A DNA stretch of 64,000 nt from NCBI GenBank assembly GCA_001179505.1, contig CDMY01000317.1:60089-124088 (forward strand). The letters run 5' to 3'. The first letter of the stretch is position 1; every line of letters starts with the position of its first letter. Source of the stretch: Vitrella brassicaformis (Eukaryota > Sar > Vitrellaceae). The notes below the pieces were generated by a model that did not search any database, was not told the origin of the DNA, and was given only the letters and a program-made list of their open reading frames with translations. Below are positions 24,479-35,442 of the stretch, piece after piece. The translations under genes and the position numbers were made by a program.

Positions 24479-27400
24479 ATGGCGGACTACGAGCTGCTGC
24501 GGCGGCAGTTCCAGCCGATTGATGAGGGCACGATTATGGCACTCCTTCACAGTGCAGGTAGAGCGAATCACTCGACCAATGACTGACTGGCATCTCACCA
24601 CCCGATGCTTTGCTATCTGTCGTTGTTCGTGTGCAGACGATATGGTCACTGATGAGGTTCTGAAGGAGTGCGCACAGATACAGAAGAATCTCATCGATAG
24701 CAGGTACGTGGCTGAATCATCATCATCATCATTGTCCACAGGCAGGCAGACCATGGGATGGATGTTCCTCTCTGCCTGCCAGGAGGCTGAAGCTGCTGCA
24801 TCTGTCGCAGCACACCCCGATGGGCGTCCTCCAGCAGCGATTCGAGAAGTACACCCCCATCCAGGTCAACTTTGACGACGACGCACCATCGCAAGACGGC
24901 CCACCAGACGACGCCATCGTGTCGGTCACCATCCGCCTCCCCTCCTCGCAGAAGGAGTTCCACTACACCGCCGGCCAGCTGCCCATCATCTACGTCCCCG
25001 ACGAGTACGGCTACCACGCCATCACCGTCAAGGGGCAGTCAGCCACCAGGCGCTTCCTCCTCTCCGTCTACACGGCCACGTCTGAGTTCACGGACTCGCT
25101 GGACCACTTCACCGACAAGCACCAGTGGATGTGGGGGATGAACATGGACGGCGGCGCCACCTCGGGTGAGAAGGCTGTGGAGGGCCCGGTGACCGACGGG
25201 CGGCATCACGTCTGGTCGGAGGAGCTGGAGCTGGCTCTCCTCAACGTGCTGGAGGTGCTCGAGGAGCTGCAGACGTGGTGGTCGGGCGTCATATCCGCCA
25301 TGGAGGCAAGCATCGCTGCCGTCGGTATGGGAAACATCTCACAGGTACGATGGATGGGATGTACTGGCAGACAGAGAGACTGTTGTGGATGTGATGTGTG
25401 TGGATGGATGGTGTTTCGGTTGATTGATCAGAGTTACTCCCAGAACGAGTTGATGTGGGGCGAGATGATGCCGCGGGTCTACGGGTACGTCGATGCCGCC
25501 ATGAGCACCCACGACACCCACTCAATCGGCCGCATCACAAGCGTCCTCCACGAGATCGTGCAGTCGTGTGGCGTCATCGGCTCATTCAAGGGTACCAACC
25601 AACAAACACTTTGAGCGACGCACTCAGCAACGTGTTAGCACATGGGTAATATGCTGCCCTTTGTTGTTCGTGTAGGTCTCGGTTTGCCCTATGAGTCGAA
25701 CAGAGATGTGTTCGAGCGCTTCTGTGCCCGTGTGTGCGACTTCGAGAAGGCGCGCTTCCTCGCCTCAACGAGCCGGGCACAGGCGAACGTGCTGGCCGCC
25801 CTCGATCGGGTCATCGAGGCGACGGACGGCTACTGCGCCTTCCTGAACGACAAGTATAACACGTACCCCCACAACACCCTGGCGATGATGTGGCCGGAGC
25901 TGAAGCCCCAGCTCATGGGGCAGAGGATGGCCGGCTGCATCTCCGACCCACGGCCGCTCTTCTCCCTCTTCACTCTGGGGGACACGGTGGGTGACCTTAC
26001 TGGTCGGTCAATTGGCTTGCAGAATAGGCACGGTCTGTGTGTGTGTGTGTATGTGTGCAGATGGGTTTCATGGAGATGCTGTACACCAACGAGTCGGCCG
26101 CTCCCCCCCGCCCGTCGAACCCCGTTGCCCAGCGGTTCGTGTGTCTGCCGCTGGGCGCTGCGACGGGCAAGGACGACGACCACAGTGCTCGGGCGCTGGA
26201 GGAGGGCCACGCAGGCAACCCCACGTCGTTGCCCTCAGCCCTCAGGGACATGTATGCTGACAGGTGCGGTGCGCAGGAAGTAGAGAGGCACTCCGGCAAG
26301 AGTGTCTCGATAGGATTCTCTGGCTGTGTTGTGTTGTGCAGGTGGAGCGAGTCGAGCATCACTGGTAGCGTCCTCATCAATGGGATCGGCAAGGCGTTCG
26401 TCCTTAACCCGCCGGGGCAGGGCGAGCAGGACGGGGAGGACAGGCAGGGAGAGCATCGGGCCATGGGGGCAGCCATCATCTCCAACCTGCTCTACTCAAG
26501 CATGGCGTGTAAGCTTACGAAGCACCAGCACCCCTAACCGCAGCGCAACCGGAGACAATGCGTCCATCCATTTTTCGCCTTTCCATCAGACGTCACTTCG
26601 GGTGACGAGAAGGAGAAGCTCATCGGCCTCATCCATCGCCGCCGGGCCGTGCTCGACCTCTGCTCAGATGCCTTCTTCGCCGACGAGACCATCACGTCTG
26701 CATCTGTGGGCTGGTGCCGACCTGAACCCTCTGTCGTGCCGAGCGTGGCGCCTGACGTGCCGATCTTGGCCAATCGCGAGGGCGTGAGGCGGCGCAAGAA
26801 CCGTGTGCGCAACGCGACGACGCTGTTCCGTCAGCTCAAGAACAAGGGCATCACTCTGTCGCTCCGCGTCAACACTGTATACTGTGAGAGAGGCAGGACA
26901 TGCTGACGGCAACCAGCAAGGGTCTGTGTGTGTGTGTGTGTGTGCAGAGCCCTCGTCTGGTGATGGAGAAGATCAAGGAGCACCACGGCACCGACAACTG
27001 GCTCCACTCGCAACTCGAGCAGGTGCGTCGAATCGACGTCCGAGTGTCTGAGTGGCATTCACACCCATTCTGCCTGTCTGTGTGCAGGTATGGCTTCGCA
27101 TGATGGACCTTCCCTCCTGCCCCCTGATGTTCTTCGAGCTGTGGGCATCCCTCCCCGGCAGTGAGGATGGCGAACCGCCACGAGAGGTCATGATCGCCGC
27201 CGACCCCATGGTGCGACGTCAGTCAGCAAACTACCACAGCACACCACACCACACCACCCTCTGTCGTTGTCTTGTGTGTGTTTAGCATGTGTGTGGCGCG
27301 TCAGTGTACGTGTCGACGAGGTTCTACGACCGCAACTACAAGCAGCTGCAGCCCGGCTATGTGCTGGCTTTGCTCGAGACGGCCGTCCTCAAGCAGGCGG

Positions 27401-28026
27401 GCTTCCGCTACTGGGACCTTGGCGGCGTCAACGACTCGCCGATGTTCATCTACAAGATGGTGCTCGGCGACGAGATGCCCCAGGCGCTCTACTGGCCGCT
27501 CTTCCAGCAGATCCGCACAGTCAAGACCGACCCCATCCCCTCAGGCAATCTGATCCCAGAGGTCAGCGCCGCTGACCTTTGGGGCTTCCGCGAGAAGGAG
27601 GCCGCTGCTGCCAACAAGGGCAAAGCGGCCAAAGGCGGCAAGGGACAGCCGCAGCAGCCGGCCAACAGCAAGAAGGGGGCCAAGGCGGCGGCCAGACAGC
27701 AGGCCAAGGACCAGAATGAGACGGCCACCAAAGCAGCGCCTGCGCCGCCGATGCAGCCTGCCTCCTCCCCTGCCCCAGCCCTACCAGAGCCGGTGTATGA
27801 GCCAGAGCCGGCCGACATCACTCATGAGGAGGCAGACGCCCTGGCAGCGAGGAATGAGGCGGAGGAGAGGGGCCTGTGCGAGTCTCCGAGGGAGCTGCCC
27901 GTGCAGTCGTCTGTGTTCATGGACAAGTACCGTGAGTTCCTCATGTCGAATCCAAACGATCCGACGCTTGCGGCAGCGAGGGCGATCGAGGCCATCGCTC
28001 CCAAGGCCAGAAGGGACAGGGAGTGA
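24479..28026 (+). CDS. Large protein with C-terminal leucyl/phenylalanyl-tRNA-protein transferase-like (GNAT) domain
   Basis: Eleven exons: 24479-24557, 24637-24703, 24783-25344, 25432-25591, 25676-25986, 26061-26263, 26342-26508, 26590-26876, 26948-27022, 27088-27210, 27286-28026 (924 aa). Residues 1-515 match nothing I recognise. Residues about 540-755 follow the bacterial Aat family: a VGWCRPEPSVVPSV segment like WWSPDPRAV-P, a basic helix with LFRQLKNKGITLSLRVNT, then EKIKEHHGTDNWL (compare E. coli GTWIT), a GASVYVSTRFYD strand and AGFRYWDLGGVNDSPMF (compare the DCQ/L-NDH block). A Lys/Ala/Pro-rich disordered tail follows. Aat moves Leu or Phe from tRNA onto N-terminal basic residues, marking proteins for degradation; whether this protein does so is inference. 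The exon 8 donor was chosen because the next GT would create a stop. Remote homology, so moderate confidence in function and high confidence in the gene. Confidence 0.62.
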
Positions 28027-28181
28027 TGATTGACCGAGAGAGGGTTGACCGAGGGAGGGAGGAGGAATCGGCGACTGGATGACCAGACAGCGGGGAGGGA
28101 TTGCTGCCTTGGGAGAAGTAAGGGGTATGTTTTGCTCTGTCGGACAATTCGTGCACAGACGTGACTGTATGTGATGTGTGT

Positions 28182-28245
28182 CGACACAGTAATTGAATCG
28201 GCCTTCGCACAAAGCAAGCATCGCGCAGCGTCCTTAACTTGAGCC
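28182..28245. repeat. Dispersed ~64-bp repeat, copy 1
   Basis: This stretch matches 56049-56111 with only a few mismatches and one length difference (core: gaatcggccttcgcacaaag). The similarity stops abruptly on both sides. It lies 15 bp beyond the stop of the 87-aa minus-strand gene, probably in its 3' UTR, while copy 2 lies just before the STN1-like gene. Either a small mobile-element remnant, a structured RNA, or a shared processing signal. Confidence 0.7.
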
Positions 28246-28260
28246 ACAGACACCACCAGT

Positions 28261-28654
28261 TCACGGATCCCACACATGCTTGACTGTCCTTTGCAGCGTG
28301 CAGACTATCGTAAGCCCATACCGAAACCGGCCCCTCCGATCAGTACGCCCTCGCACTTATTCACGCACCTGTGGCCCGGTACTGACCCTGTCTCTGCTGC
28401 TCCATATACCTCTTGGTTCGGTTGTTCATCGTGCGTATCTTAGCGTCGGTCTCCACCTGCTCCTGGCTCTCCTCCCGCCAAATTCGCTCCCAAATTCCCC
28501 GGGAGTTTGCAAACGCTTTGATATCTGGGTTAGGGTTTGAACCCTTCACCCTAGGGCGAGTCAAGAAGTGCGAGGGAAGTGTTTGACAGAGATCACCGCC
28601 AGTGGCGGCCACACACCTCAATACACCACGGGCATCCGCCAGTTTCCGTCTCAT
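28261..28654 (-). CDS. Small basic protein, 87 aa, unknown function
   Basis: Three exons, 28654-28617, 28550-28369 and 28304-28261, join in phase to an 87-aa protein rich in Arg, Lys and Gln. The middle exon reads NPDIKAFANSRGIWERIW and then a charged helix with NNRTKRYMEQQRQGQ. The splice sites have good consensus (GTGTGT...CTAG, GTGCGT...ATAG). I do not recognise the family; the size and basic helix would suit a mitochondrial ribosomal or assembly protein, but that is a guess. The gene starts 217 bp from the ATG of ankyrin gene B in head-to-head orientation, matching the pattern of the rest of the window. An unspliced reading gives a 97-aa open frame, so intron 1 needs RNA proof. Confidence 0.5.
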
Positions 28655-28871
28655 CGTGATTTGTGAGTCCAGGGCGGCAGATCTGCTTTGATCTGTGTGA
28701 GGTGAGGGCCGTCCGAAGAGGACAGGACACAGAAGGTGCGCGGGCAGGCGGGAAGGAGCAAGGGCGTCGTCGGTGGAGGAAGGCCCCTCATTCCTCCTTG
28801 TGTGCGTGTCACTGTCAGGGCGTCAAGAGGTTGTAGGGCTATCTCTCTGTGTGCACCACCGAGCCCCACTC

Positions 28872-31081
28872 ATGGCCGCACGGCAACCAGCAGATGAGCA
28901 GCAGCAGGAGGACTCCGCGGAGCCCCCGATGGACGTCGACGCCGTGCAGCAACTCCAGAGCGGCGACGAGCCTGACGGTCAGCACCGAACGCCGCAGCAC
29001 TTGATTCTGTGTCCATGTGTGTGCATGTGGTTGATTGTGTTCAGGTGAGGACAATGAGGAGGGCGGTGTGATGGCCGATGGGAGCGAATCGGTGAGGCAT
29101 TCGTTCGCGAGCACCCCGTCCGTCCATGTGGCGCTCGTCACCTGGCTGTTCTCCCGTTGCCTCTGTGTCGCTGTGTCAGGGCGGTGGTATGCAGGACGAC
29201 AGTGACGACGGAGGGATGCTGGACGAAGACCAAGACCAAGACGACGAGAACGGGGACAGTGAGTGGGAAGACGACAGTGACTTAGACAGCGACGGTCATG
29301 ACGACGGCTATGAGGAGGAAGGTACGCCAGACAGACAGACACATGAGAGGGAGGGGGCGAGGTGCGGGCCCATACATGCATTCGTTCTCGGTGTGCGTCG
29401 TCTGATGGCTGTGTGTGTCCCACCAGGCCACCCGGTGGTGCCAATCACCTCAGCCGACGGGCCAGACGGCTTCTTGGGAGCCGATGAGCTGGAGGCGCGA
29501 TTCCCTCTCGGCACCAACGAGGCCACCAAGTCGCTGGCATTGGGCGTCATCGGCCGCACCATCCCCAGCGCACAGCACGTGACCGACCTCATCGAACAGG
29601 GAGCCAACCCCAATATCATGCCTCGACTGAAGAGGGAGGGCACCAAGCATCGTGGGTTCCGCTACCTGCTCCTCGCCATCGCCATCGACAGCAAGTCGGA
29701 CTTCACCGTCGGGACCATCCAGGCCGAAGACGACAATGATGACCGTCCCGTCGCCCTGCCACAGTGGTCGTCGGATGAGCTGCAGGCGGCCGTCCTCACC
29801 GCACTGCTCGACGGAGGCGCCGACACCGATGCGGCAGCCGATCGGCCCGGGGAGACGCCCCTCCAATTGGCGACTGCGTGCGGCAACCGGACGGCCTTCG
29901 AGCTGCTGATGGCGCGTCAAGACATAGACCTGCGCTCACCAGGCCCACGCATGGTGATGATGCTGCCCCGCTCGCTGCGTCCGCCTCCCCTCGAGTATCT
30001 GCAGCTGCTGCTGTCGATGTATGAGCGACTCGTCGCACGAGACCCCACCCTCGCTGCCGAACGAGACATCTGGGGCTACAGCCTGGTGCATCGGGCAGCC
30101 GAAGTGGCGGGGAGGCACTACCCCCAGCCCTTCATCAGCAGCTACCTCGACCTCATCAGAGTGAAGGGGGCCGACATGACGGCAGGTACCATTTTTGGAT
30201 GTACGCCACTGCACTACGCGGCAGCGTGCGGCTCTCCCTACGTGGCCGACTACCTCTGCCGCAAGCTGCCCGCTGCCGACATCGACAGACGGGAGAACAA
30301 CGGCCAGACACCCCTCGCCACAGCTGCCGAGGAGCTCGATCGCCGCACCCAACGGCTGCAGGACCCGGACACGCCCGAGGCCGCCAAGGAAAAGATGCGC
30401 GCTGAGAGTGACAAGTACAAGCTGACCATCCGCAGCCTGCTGCGGGCGGGGGCCGACATCAATCTAATCCCCACAGCCACAGAGGAGCGTCACCGTCAGC
30501 GCCAGCTGGTGCTGACGGAGTATGGCACAGTGCTCAACGAGGTGGGCCCTGCAGTGATGTCGGCCGTCAACGCCGCCCTGGCCCCCCACCGCTCCCTCGC
30601 GGCCCTCCTGACCCCCAGGCTGGCCGTCGGCCCGCAGGAGGCCCCCATCTTCGGCTGGCACATCGCGTCATACCTCTTCGACATGGATGCCGCCCAGGAG
30701 ACCATCAGTGAGGCCATCGGTGTGCGGCACAGCGACATGGCCCGGCGTGTGTGTGCGGCAGCGAAGCTCTTCGTCAAGTCGGCAGTGTACCAGGCCAGCA
30801 GCAACAGGGAGGTGGTGGGCGGGACGACCAATGTGGGCGGCCAGGTGGTGCGTGTGCCGCAGCTGCAGTGCTTTGTGGTGGGCGGTGTGGGTGGCCGCGA
30901 GATGGAGTTGCGTGAGGTGGTGCAGCGGGCCATCCTGGACGAGGCGACCAAGTGGGGGCTGGCGGGGGACATCGACAACGGCTTCAGCAAGGATGTGGCT
31001 GCGGTGGTGTGGGGGGCGGTGGGGTGTGTCGACAAGGGGCGGGACGGGAGGCAGACATTCACACCGCTGAGGATGACATGA
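28872..31081 (+). CDS. Ankyrin-repeat family protein B (complete)
   Basis: Four exons: 28872-28977, 29045-29091, 29180-29321, 29427-31081 (649 aa). The first three exons encode an acidic disordered region (DEDQDQDDENGDSEWEDDSD). The large exon starts with a conserved DELEARFP block, then degenerate ankyrin units (ETPLQLATACGNRTAF at about 240; CTPLHYAAACGSPYVADYL at about 356; NNGQTPLATAAEE at about 390). Residues about 450-649 form a family-specific domain (HRSLAALLTPRLAVGPQEA; YLFDMDAAQE; VGGREMELREVVQ). This is the only complete member of the family in the window, so it defines the C-terminus. An unspliced frame would start at 29126 inside intron 2, but the spliced model matches genes A and C. 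Ankyrin units suggest protein binding; otherwise unknown. Confidence 0.85.
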
Positions 31082-31705
31082 GACAGGCAAACAGGTAGAT
31101 GAGGGCGGGCAGGCTGGCTGAGAGATTTTGCTGTTTGTATGGGTGGTTGTTGCTCTTTGATTGATTGCTTCTGCTTCGTGCCTACCGGCCCCTGCTGTGT
31201 GTCACCGGTGTATCTCTGTAGATGTGCGGCTCGATGGAGGGGTAGGGCGATGGTGGGGCGATGGAGAGAAAGGGGTGTAGCCGGCAGGTAGGCAGGCAGG
31301 CAGATGGGATGGGTGGAGAGATGTCATCCATCGTGTATTCACTCACCCATTCACAGGATGGTGGCTCATCTGCTGCCTCTAGGTGAATTGATCGCACAAT
31401 AGCCTTCCGGGTGGCTGGTTAGCGAGGCTGCAGTGTGACAGGATTCTGTGCGTGTGCATGCGTCGACCTGCTGAATGACATTCCATGGCCAATGAAGACT
31501 GCTCGGTGCCCAGTGTGGGTCGTGTGTCTGCTGGGAGAGTCGTCCATCGCTCACCACCACCCACAAGTGCGTCCATACACTGTGTCAATCGGCCACATTA
31601 GCCATTCTTCCACACCCACACGCCATCGCATGATCGTTCTCTCTCCATCATGGCCTCGCTTTTCGGCTTATTGGTGTCTCTTCTCTGCATCCATCTGCAC
31701 AAGCC
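31082..31705. other. Short spacer between convergent genes
   Basis: 624 bp between the stop codons of ankyrin gene B and the coiled-coil gene. It contains (GGCA)n near 31287-31302 and otherwise unremarkable sequence. No gene is supported here; it probably holds the two 3' UTRs. Confidence 0.5.
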
Positions 31706-33098
31706 TCACACGCCGCGCCCCCAGTGCGGCTGGCCATAAGATGGCACCACTACGGGCACGCCATGGGGATACACAAAGGGCGGCGCCTTCGATGCCGGAA
31801 GGGCAGCTGCAGCAAGCAAAGGAGACACAGCACATCTGGTTAGCATCGATCGGTCAGTGAGTGTCTCTCAATTACTGCTCACCAAAGTGATGTCGCGTGT
31901 CCGCCATGGGCATGTGCATCACAGTCGTCCCCCGCTGAGCACCGACTCTTTCGTGAGGCGGTGCGTTGGCCATCATCGGGCCGCCGTGCAGCGGCTGGAC
32001 CCTCAGCGTGGCACCGAAGGCATTGAATGCCTGAGGCGGCGGCAGAGGCGAAGGGCAGCCAAATGGCTGTGTGTGGGCTGTCTTCGGCGGAGTCTTCTTC
32101 TGTGTCTCGGCAGCTCCACCCGTCACCCCGCTGCGTTGAGCAGCCGGCAGATTGGGCGGCGCCCGGGCAGCGAAGGGATTGCTCGGACTGATAGGCTTCC
32201 TTCCCTTGGCCTCGTCAGACGGCGCCTCCCTGTCTTGAGCTTTCTTGGCCACTGCCGCTCTCACGGGCGGTCCGCGCCCCAAAGGCACGCCAACGGCAAC
32301 ACCATTCCCGCCGCCAGAGGCCCTCGTCTCCTCTTCCCTCTTCGCTCCCGCCGTCATGGTGCGGCACATTTTGCCCCCTGTTTGATGAGTCTTGGCCTTG
32401 ATCCGCTCTGGCTGCTCTCTCGATGGCCCAACTGGAGCCTTCGCCTTAGCTGGTCGCACCACGGGCCTTGTTCCACCTTGGAAAAGGCGCAAATTGAATG
32501 ACGGCGCTGCAGACGGGGAGAGACATGGAGACACGTGTGCAGGTCAAAATGGATGCATTCTCGTCGAGGCTCTTACCTCTCTGCTTCTGTGGACCCTCTA
32601 ACACCTTCGCCTGGACACCAACCGACCGCATTTCGACGTTCCCGTTCTCCCCCTCCCCAGACGCCTCCAGCCTGTCGATTTTCTCCATAGCGCTGCGAAT
32701 CGCCTCTTGCTGTCTGGAGATGATGTCCATCGCCTCCTCGCGGAAGGCATTGGCCTCGGCGTTGTGGCACCTGGCTTCTTCCTTGGTCTTCTCACATTCC
32801 TGCACGAGCGAAGGAAGACACAGAACCACAGATGGACGCACCATTGGCATGGGGCTCTTCGCCTGACCTCCATCATGGTGTGTGCCGCAGCAGTGATGCT
32901 CTGCAGCTGCTGCCTCAGCTGCGAGATGATGGCGTCCTTGTCTTCGATTTGCATCATCAGACGGGCGATCTGTCCTCCGCACTCAGCGCTCCCTGGCTGG
33001 CCGGCGAGGCTCGTTGGCTCGCTCGTTGGCGGCGGCACGTTGGGGTGACGGCGGACGTGCGGCGCCGCGGATGTGACTTTCCCGGCCACTGTCGACAT
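31706..33098 (-). CDS. Coiled-coil protein with disordered Pro/Ala-rich C-terminus, unknown function
   Basis: Four exons: 33098-32868, 32799-32577, 32506-31883, 31806-31706 (392 aa). Two heptad-rich segments are visible: IARLMMQIEDKDAIISQLRQ at residues about 46-65 and AMDIISRQQEAIRSAMEKID at about 100-120. The remainder is low-complexity, basic and rich in Pro, Ala and Gly (NPFAARAPPNLPAAQ). The last exon was chosen because its in-phase acceptor extends the Pro/Val/His-rich style (APPFVYPHGVPVVVPSYGQP) to a stop; without it the frame would end soon after 31883. I do not recognise the family. It shares a 131-bp divergent gap with the 14-3-3 gene, the shortest such gap in the window. Confidence 0.65.
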
Positions 33099-33229
33099 CC
33101 TTGTCACTGTCACAGTGTCTGGTGGCTGTGCTGATGGCGTTCCAGTGTGTGAGTTTCGGGGGCTATCTGGGGGGCGTCTGTGGGCGCCGAAATTTGTAAA
33201 CTCTTGTGTATACGGGACGACACCGGTAG

Positions 33230-34728
33230 ATGTCGTCGATACGTGAGGAGAATCTGTTCATGGCTCGCCTCGCCGAACAGAGCGAGAGATACGACGATAT
33301 GGTAACGGGCAGGCAGATCTGCACTCCTCATCCATCCTTCCATCCATCCGTCATGAATTCTGCGCCGTTGGCAGGTGGAGTTCATGCGGCGAGTCGCCAC
33401 ACTCAAGAGCGACCTCACACTCGAAGAGCGGAACCTCTTCTCCAGTAAGAAAACGAAACGAATGGCAGATTGGCTTTGGTTTATGTGTTGTCGACCAGTC
33501 GCATACAAGAACTCCCTGGGCACTCGTCGTGCCGCCTGGCGTGTCCTGTGGGCCATGGATGCTCGCGAACCCCAGCGAACCGGGCCATACATGGTGGGAT
33601 ATGTGCGGCAGCCGCAGCAATGGGCCACCTCTGTGTGTATGGGTGTATGTGTGTTTGTGTGTGTGTGTGTGTGTGTTTGTGTGTGTGTCAGGATTGCATC
33701 AATTTGTATCGGGCCAAGGTCATCAAGGAGATGAAGACCATCTGCAGCGAGATGCTCAAGATCATCGAAGAAGGTACCCAGACGACCAGCAAGATGAAAG
33801 CCACATAACACTTTCCATGTCGTGTCGTGGATCGTTCGGTGCAGATCTGTTGCCTTTGGCGTCGACTACCGAGAGCCGCGTGTTCTACTGGAAGCTCAAG
33901 GGCGACTACCTCAGATACACGGCTGAATTCCATCAGGTCACCCACCACAAACAGGAGCAACACACAAAGAGAGTTGTCAGTCACTGTACGTTTGTCTTTT
34001 CTCCTTTTGTTGGCCCCAGGCGGATGCGCACACAGCTGCTGCCGAGAGCGCCCATGACGCTTACAAAACGGTCACGAGAAGGGAAGCGAGAAGGGCGAGA
34101 GAAGAACTTTTTGCTGTTGACGACCCAGGCGTCAGAGATAGCGTTGAACCACTTGACGGCGACCCATCCAGTGCGGCTGGGGCTGGCCCTCAACTTCTCC
34201 GTCTTTTACTACGAAACCATCAACGCCCCAGGCATGGAAGAGGAATACCGACCCATCTGCAGTGCACGCAAGCCAAAAGAGACACACATCGCTTGGTTTG
34301 TGCATCTCTTCTCTGCAGACAAGGCGTGCCAGTTGGCCAAGGCTGCCTTCGACGAGGCCATCGGGCAGCTGGAGACGCTCGGCGAGGAGCAATACAAAGA
34401 CAGGTTATCAAGTAGATAGGATGCTCGGCCATGTGTAACCACTATGCGTTCGTATTGGGATGGTGTGTTTGTCATTGATTGTAATCAATATCAGTGCGAT
34501 GATTTTGCAGCTGCTGAGGGACAACCTGACCCTGTGGACGCAGGGCGTGCAGGTCAGTCAGAGGGCGGCGGGGCGGGTGGGTATTCACTAAATGCGATTG
34601 CGGGAGGTGGACGGAGGGATCTGTCAGCATCAGATGAGATGAGATGACTTGTGTGTGTGTGTGTGTGTGTGTGGATCCCTCAGGGCGCCGCTGTTGGCGA
34701 GGAGAGCAAGGCGGCTGATGCTCGATAG
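33230..34728 (+). CDS. 14-3-3 protein
   Basis: Ten exons: 33230-33301, 33375-33444, 33499-33593, 33692-33773, 33845-33936, 34020-34070, 34129-34231, 34319-34403, 34495-34552, 34684-34728 (250 aa). Family landmarks are present in order: ENLFMARLAEQSERYDDMV, ERNLFSIAYKNSLGTRRAAW, GDYLRYTAEF, HPVRLGLALNFSVFYYE and LLRDNLTLWTQ, with the phosphopeptide-binding Lys, Arg, Arg and Tyr in these blocks. 14-3-3 dimers bind phosphoserine/threonine motifs in the cytosol and nucleus. The loop after exon 3 (AREPQRTGPYM) is unusual and shortened. Exon 9 must use the AG at 34493-34494, giving the canonical KDSAMILQLL. Intron 7 has a GC donor (CAG|GCATGG at 34232). Confidence 0.93.
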
Positions 34729-35442
34729 TTCGTGAGTGTCTATAGACCAGACAGACATGTTGGATGACATTCCTTGTGCAGACACCCTCTGTGTGCGCGT
34801 GCATTTACTTGTCGATACATGCATCAGGCAGAATCCACACAAGTCACTCATAGCAGGCAGCCAGTCTTCCCTCGCCGTGGCTCAGTCGGGAGGCACAGAG
34901 GGCTATGCAAGGCATCACACCAACGGCAGTACATCCATCCAGCAGTCCACTGACATGAGGACATTCTTAATTACACACACACAGACAGCAGGGAGCGACA
35001 GCCACCGACTTACCGATGAATGGTACATCCGTCCGTCCGTCCGCACACACCGATATCGACAGCTGCACCATGAATTCACTCTGTACAGAGGAAGCGACGA
35101 CGAACGTGACGGCAAAACGTACGCATGGCACACATCACATCTGTGTGGACCGATTCGATGGACCGATCGACAGCAGTGAGTGAGTGAAGACAAAAGTGAG
35201 TATTACGGGGATCATGTGGGTGCGTGCGATAGACGATATGGACGTGTGTGTGTGTGGGTGAGTGAATGTGTGTTGGTGTGTGCTATGCGGGGGTGGGTGG
35301 GTGTGTCTAGCCACAGTCTAGGTCAGAGTGTGTGTGAGTGTGTGTGTGCGCTCATGTAGGCATCAAAAACTGACATGAGTACACCTACTCTACAGGTAGC
35401 CAGGACAAAAATCGCCCGCAGCATTATAGTATCCGTAGACTT
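34313..35442 (+). repeat. Segmental duplication, copy 1 (14-3-3 exons 8-10 plus downstream DNA)
   Basis: From the start of 14-3-3 exon 8 to 35442 the sequence recurs at about 37111-38167 with high identity, including introns 8 and 9 and roughly 700 bp beyond the stop. Differences are mostly microsatellite lengths plus an indel around 35091-35130 that is absent in copy 2. The downstream part holds no convincing gene. An isolated 26-bp match also covers the end of exon 7 (34207-34232 against 37020-37045). Confidence 0.85.

Noticed and set aside
28520-28560. TTAGGG-like telomere repeat
   Set aside because: Only one unit and its partial inverse; the stretch is better explained as coding exon 2 of the 87-aa gene.
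29126-31081. 651-aa unspliced start for ankyrin gene B
   Set aside because: The start lies inside intron 2; the spliced model matches paralogues A and C exon by exon.
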